A stretch of 64,000 nt of DNA from NCBI GenBank assembly GCA_041671505.1, contig JBAZBK010000004.1, positions 124,001 through 188,000 on the forward strand, in the 5' to 3' direction. The DNA is from JACPDH01 sp041671505. GTDB lineage: Bacteria; Acidobacteriota; Thermoanaerobaculia; Gp7-AA8. Made by a program: the position numbers and the translations under genes. Every line of letters begins with the position of its first letter. The stretch's first letter is position 1. The notes under the pieces are model-generated. The model searched no databases and had not been told where the DNA came from. It saw only the letters and a list, made by a program, of their open reading frames with translations. This document shows positions 62,050 through 64,000 of this stretch, piece by piece.

Positions 62050-62334
62050 CTAGTTGGCGCGCGTGATCACTTCTTTGACGTTCCAGCGCTTCCTCTTCGA
62101 AAGCGGGCGCGTCTCCTCGATCAGAACGCGGTCGCCCACGTTCACGTCGTTGTTCTCGCAGTGCGCCATGAACCTGCTCGTGCGCTTGACGTACTTCTGG
62201 TACATCCCGCTCATGACGGTGTTTTCCACCGACACGACTACGGACTTCTGCATCTTGTTCGACACGACCACCCCGGTCTTGGTCATGCGGCGGCCTGCGG
62301 GTTTGGTCTCGTTCGTTTCTGCGTTGTTCGCCAT
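62050..62334 (-). CDS. rpsQ: 30S ribosomal protein uS17
   Basis: A 94-residue uS17 with KTGVVVSNKMQKSVVVSVEN, the HCENNDVNVGDRVLIEETRP segment and LSKRKRWNVKEVI. A short polar N-terminus (NNAETNETKPAGRR) precedes the OB fold. It lies between rpmC and rplN. Confidence 0.97.
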   Translation of the reverse strand: MANNAETNETKPAGRRMTKTGVVVSNKMQKSVVVSVENTVMSGMYQKYVKRTSRFMAHCENNDVNVGDRVLIEETRPLSKRKRWNVKEVITRAN

Positions 62335-62353
62335 CGTCGCTTCTCTCTCTCAG

Positions 62354-62560
62354 CTACTTCGCGGACTTCTGCAGCTCGCGCTCGCGGAGGATCGTCTTGA
62401 TGCGCGCAATGTCGCGGCGCACGTCCTTTGCCTTGGCCGACCCTTCCATGGAGCCGGTGGCCTTCTGGAACCGGAACTTGTACTGCTGCTGGACCAGGTC
62501 CCGCTCCATCGTGAGGAGCTCGGCATCGCTCTTGTCCTTCAGAACCACGCGCTTGCTCAT
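62354..62560 (-). CDS. rpmC: 50S ribosomal protein uL29
   Basis: A 68-residue all-helical protein. ATG 62560 overlaps the rplP stop by four bases (ATGA). Typical features are the start SKRVVLKDKSDAELLTMERD, the middle QQQYKFRFQKATG and the C-terminal DIARIKTILRERE. uL29 lies near the exit tunnel and helps bind trigger factor and SRP. Confidence 0.96.
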   Translation of the reverse strand: MSKRVVLKDKSDAELLTMERDLVQQQYKFRFQKATGSMEGSAKAKDVRRDIARIKTILRERELQKSAK

Positions 62561-62982
62561 GCTCCAATCTCCATCTCTTCGCGCGTCACGAACCGGGTCT
62601 TGATCGGCAGCTTGTGTGCCGCGAGCCGGAACGCCGCCTCGGCGATCTCCCGCGTCACGCCCTCCATCTCGTAGAGGATGCGCGCAGGCTTCACGACTAC
62701 GACCCACTCCTCCGGGGGACCCTTGCCCTTGCCCATACGGGTCTCGAGAGGCTTCTTCGTGATCGGCTTGTCGGGGAAGACCCGAATCCAGATCTTTCCG
62801 CCGCGCTTGATATAGCGCGTCATCGCGATACGGGCAGCCTCGACCTGGCGGGCGGTGACCCAGCCGTCCTCGAGCGCCATCAGCCCGTAGTCGCCGAACG
62901 ACACCTTCGCGCCGCGCGTCGCGAGGCCCGAGCGCCGTCCGCGCTGCTGCTTTCTGAACTTAACTTTCTTGGGCATCAACAT
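62557..62982 (-). CDS. rplP: 50S ribosomal protein uL16
   Basis: A 141-residue uL16 starting MLMPKKVKFRKQQRGRRSG and containing KRGGKIWIRVFPDKPITKKP and RMGKGKGPPEEWVVVVKPAR, the loop that reaches the peptidyl transferase centre. It overlaps rpmC by four bases. Confidence 0.98.
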   Translation of the reverse strand: MLMPKKVKFRKQQRGRRSGLATRGAKVSFGDYGLMALEDGWVTARQVEAARIAMTRYIKRGGKIWIRVFPDKPITKKPLETRMGKGKGPPEEWVVVVKPARILYEMEGVTREIAEAAFRLAAHKLPIKTRFVTREEMEIGA

Positions 62983-63018
62983 GATGCGTTTCTCCTGACC
63001 GGGTCACCCGGGGAAAAC

Positions 63019-63672
63019 CTAGTTCACGACCTTGCGGCGGCTTCGCGCCTTGGCCATCTCGCCCTTGAAGAGCCACACCTTGACTCCGATGACGCCGTAC
63101 GTCGTGCGCGCCTGGGTCTCGCCGTAGTCGATGTCGGCCTTCAACGTGTGCAGCGGGAGGCGTCCATCCTGGTACCACTCGCTTCGCGCGATCTCGGCAC
63201 CGTTGAGGCGACCGCTCACGCGAACCTTGATCCCCTTGCCGCCGAAGCGGAAGGTGCTCTCCATCGCCTTCTTCATGGCGCGACGGAAGGCGACGCGGCG
63301 CACGAGCTGGCCGGCGATGTTCTCGGCCACCAGCTGAGCGTCGAGCTCGGGACGGGTCACTTCCTGGATGTTGATGTAGACCTCGCCGTCCACCATCTTC
63401 TGGAGTTCGTCGCGAAGCTTGTCAACCTCCGCTCCCTTGCGCCCGATGATGATTCCGGGACGCGAGGTGTGGATGTTGATCCGCATCTTGTTCGCGGTGC
63501 GCTCGATGTCGATCTCCGACACGCCCGCATGCGACAGACGCTTCTTGAGGTCTTCGCGGAGCTTCAGATCGCGATGGAGCGTGGTCGCGTACGTGCGGCC
63601 CGCGAACCAGCGAGAATGCCACGTCTTGTTGAATCCGAGACGGAACCCGTAGGGATGAACCTTTTGACCCAA
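63019..63672 (-). CDS. rpsC: 30S ribosomal protein uS3
   Basis: uS3 forms part of the mRNA entry channel. The 217-residue protein starts at TTG 63672 (product MGQKVHPYGFRLGFNKTWHS), with GGAGG six bases upstream. The KH domain (INIHTSRPGIIIGRKGAEVD) and C-terminal domain (FRFGGKGIKVRVSGRLNGAE) are complete. Confidence 0.97.
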   Translation of the reverse strand: MGQKVHPYGFRLGFNKTWHSRWFAGRTYATTLHRDLKLREDLKKRLSHAGVSEIDIERTANKMRINIHTSRPGIIIGRKGAEVDKLRDELQKMVDGEVYINIQEVTRPELDAQLVAENIAGQLVRRVAFRRAMKKAMESTFRFGGKGIKVRVSGRLNGAEIARSEWYQDGRLPLHTLKADIDYGETQARTTYGVIGVKVWLFKGEMAKARSRRKVVN

Positions 63673-63684
63673 AGTCTGCCTCCG

Positions 63685-64000
63685 TTATTTCTCTGCCCGG
63701 GTGGACGTCTTCTTCGCGGCGGTAGCGCGCCCCTTGGCGGGAGCCTTCGACGCGCCCTTCGCAGGCGCCTTCGCGCCGCGCTTGGCAACGCCAGTGCGCT
63801 TGTTCACCGGGTCGACCTCGTCCGAAACGTGAATAGTCACGTGCGACTGCCGCTTGAGGATCCGGAACGCCCGGCCCATCGACGCGGGCTGAATCCGCTT
63901 TTCGGTGGGACCTTCGTTCACGTAGATCTTCGAGACGACGAGATCGTCGACGTTGGCCGCCGAATCCGAATTCTCGGCGTTCGCAACGGCGGAACGGAGG
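63685..64000 (-). CDS. rplV: 50S ribosomal protein uL22 (N-terminus beyond right edge)
   Basis: The last ~104 codons of uL22, which lines the exit tunnel. Conserved segments AVANAENS, DDLVVSKIYVNEGPTEKRI and MGRAFRILKRQSHVTI are present. The C-terminus carries a Lys/Ala/Pro-rich extension of about 40 residues (AKRGAKAPAKGASKAPAKG). The start lies outside the window, where rpsS and rplB are expected. Confidence 0.95.
   Translation of the reverse strand, partial: LRSAVANAENSDSAANVDDLVVSKIYVNEGPTEKRIQPASMGRAFRILKRQSHVTIHVSDEVDPVNKRTGVAKRGAKAPAKGASKAPAKGRATAAKKTSTRAEK

Overview
The window reads as one contiguous piece of chromosome from a GC-rich (roughly 64-65% G+C by eye), Gram-negative-type bacterium. 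Evidence for an outer membrane and periplasm: a system I cytochrome c maturation operon, several lipoprotein signal peptides, a TonB C-terminal domain, and an IPTL-type C-terminal sorting signal. An Acidobacteriota-like host (Thermoanaerobaculia/Holophagae style) fits the gene mix, but this is inference; a marker-gene tree from the ribosomal block would settle it. I see no tRNA, rRNA, integrase, transposase, CRISPR array or prophage gene.

Layout. 1-4872 (minus): lytic transglycosylase followed by ccmA-B-C-D-E-F, with ccmF running off the left edge. 5144-10748: fdhD, an unrecognised protein, a PAS-GGDEF-EAL protein with intact motifs, and a lipoprotein carrying both DUF11 and an IPTL-CTERM tail. 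11145-16784 (minus): moaA, two small exported proteins, a GAF-GAF-GGDEF cyclase and a gamma-glutamyltransferase, closely spaced. 16922-17770: an exported subclass B3 metallo-beta-lactamase. 17871-29151: an alpha-glucan/glycogen island with flavin reductase, glgB, a Ser/Thr kinase fused through a membrane segment to a TonB domain, a GH57/DUF3536 protein, a phosphofructokinase, malQ and a lone lasso-peptide-B2-like protein. 29307-33499: UDG-superfamily protein, small lipoprotein, psd, a palindromic repeat element, a PilZ protein and a slipin. 33509-41613: NfeD protease, an AttEFGH-like set (ABC ATPase, FtsX-type permease, CrtC/AttH lipocalin) split by a hybrid histidine kinase. 41673-51065: TPR plus double cNMP-binding protein, YihY/BrkB, DUF4112, rfbB, a small membrane protein, DUF502, then an operon of HEAT-cyclophilin lipoprotein, 2-hydroxyacid dehydrogenase and isochorismatase-like hydrolase. 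51118-64000 (minus): the S10-spc-alpha ribosomal block in canonical order from rplV to rplQ with secY, adk, map, infA and rpoA.

The most unusual items are the zinc-ribbon/kinase/TonB fusion apparently co-transcribed with a GH57 enzyme in the glycogen island; a HEAT-cyclophilin lipoprotein whose only sensible start is CTG; a protein with both a lipobox and an IPTL-CTERM signal; a pair of ~65-base inverted arms between psd and the PilZ gene; and a terminator-like hairpin with a U-run between rpsK and rpsD. Housekeeping regions (ccm, ribosomal block) are otherwise ordinary. Only one stretch longer than 300 bases (10749-11144) has no gene.
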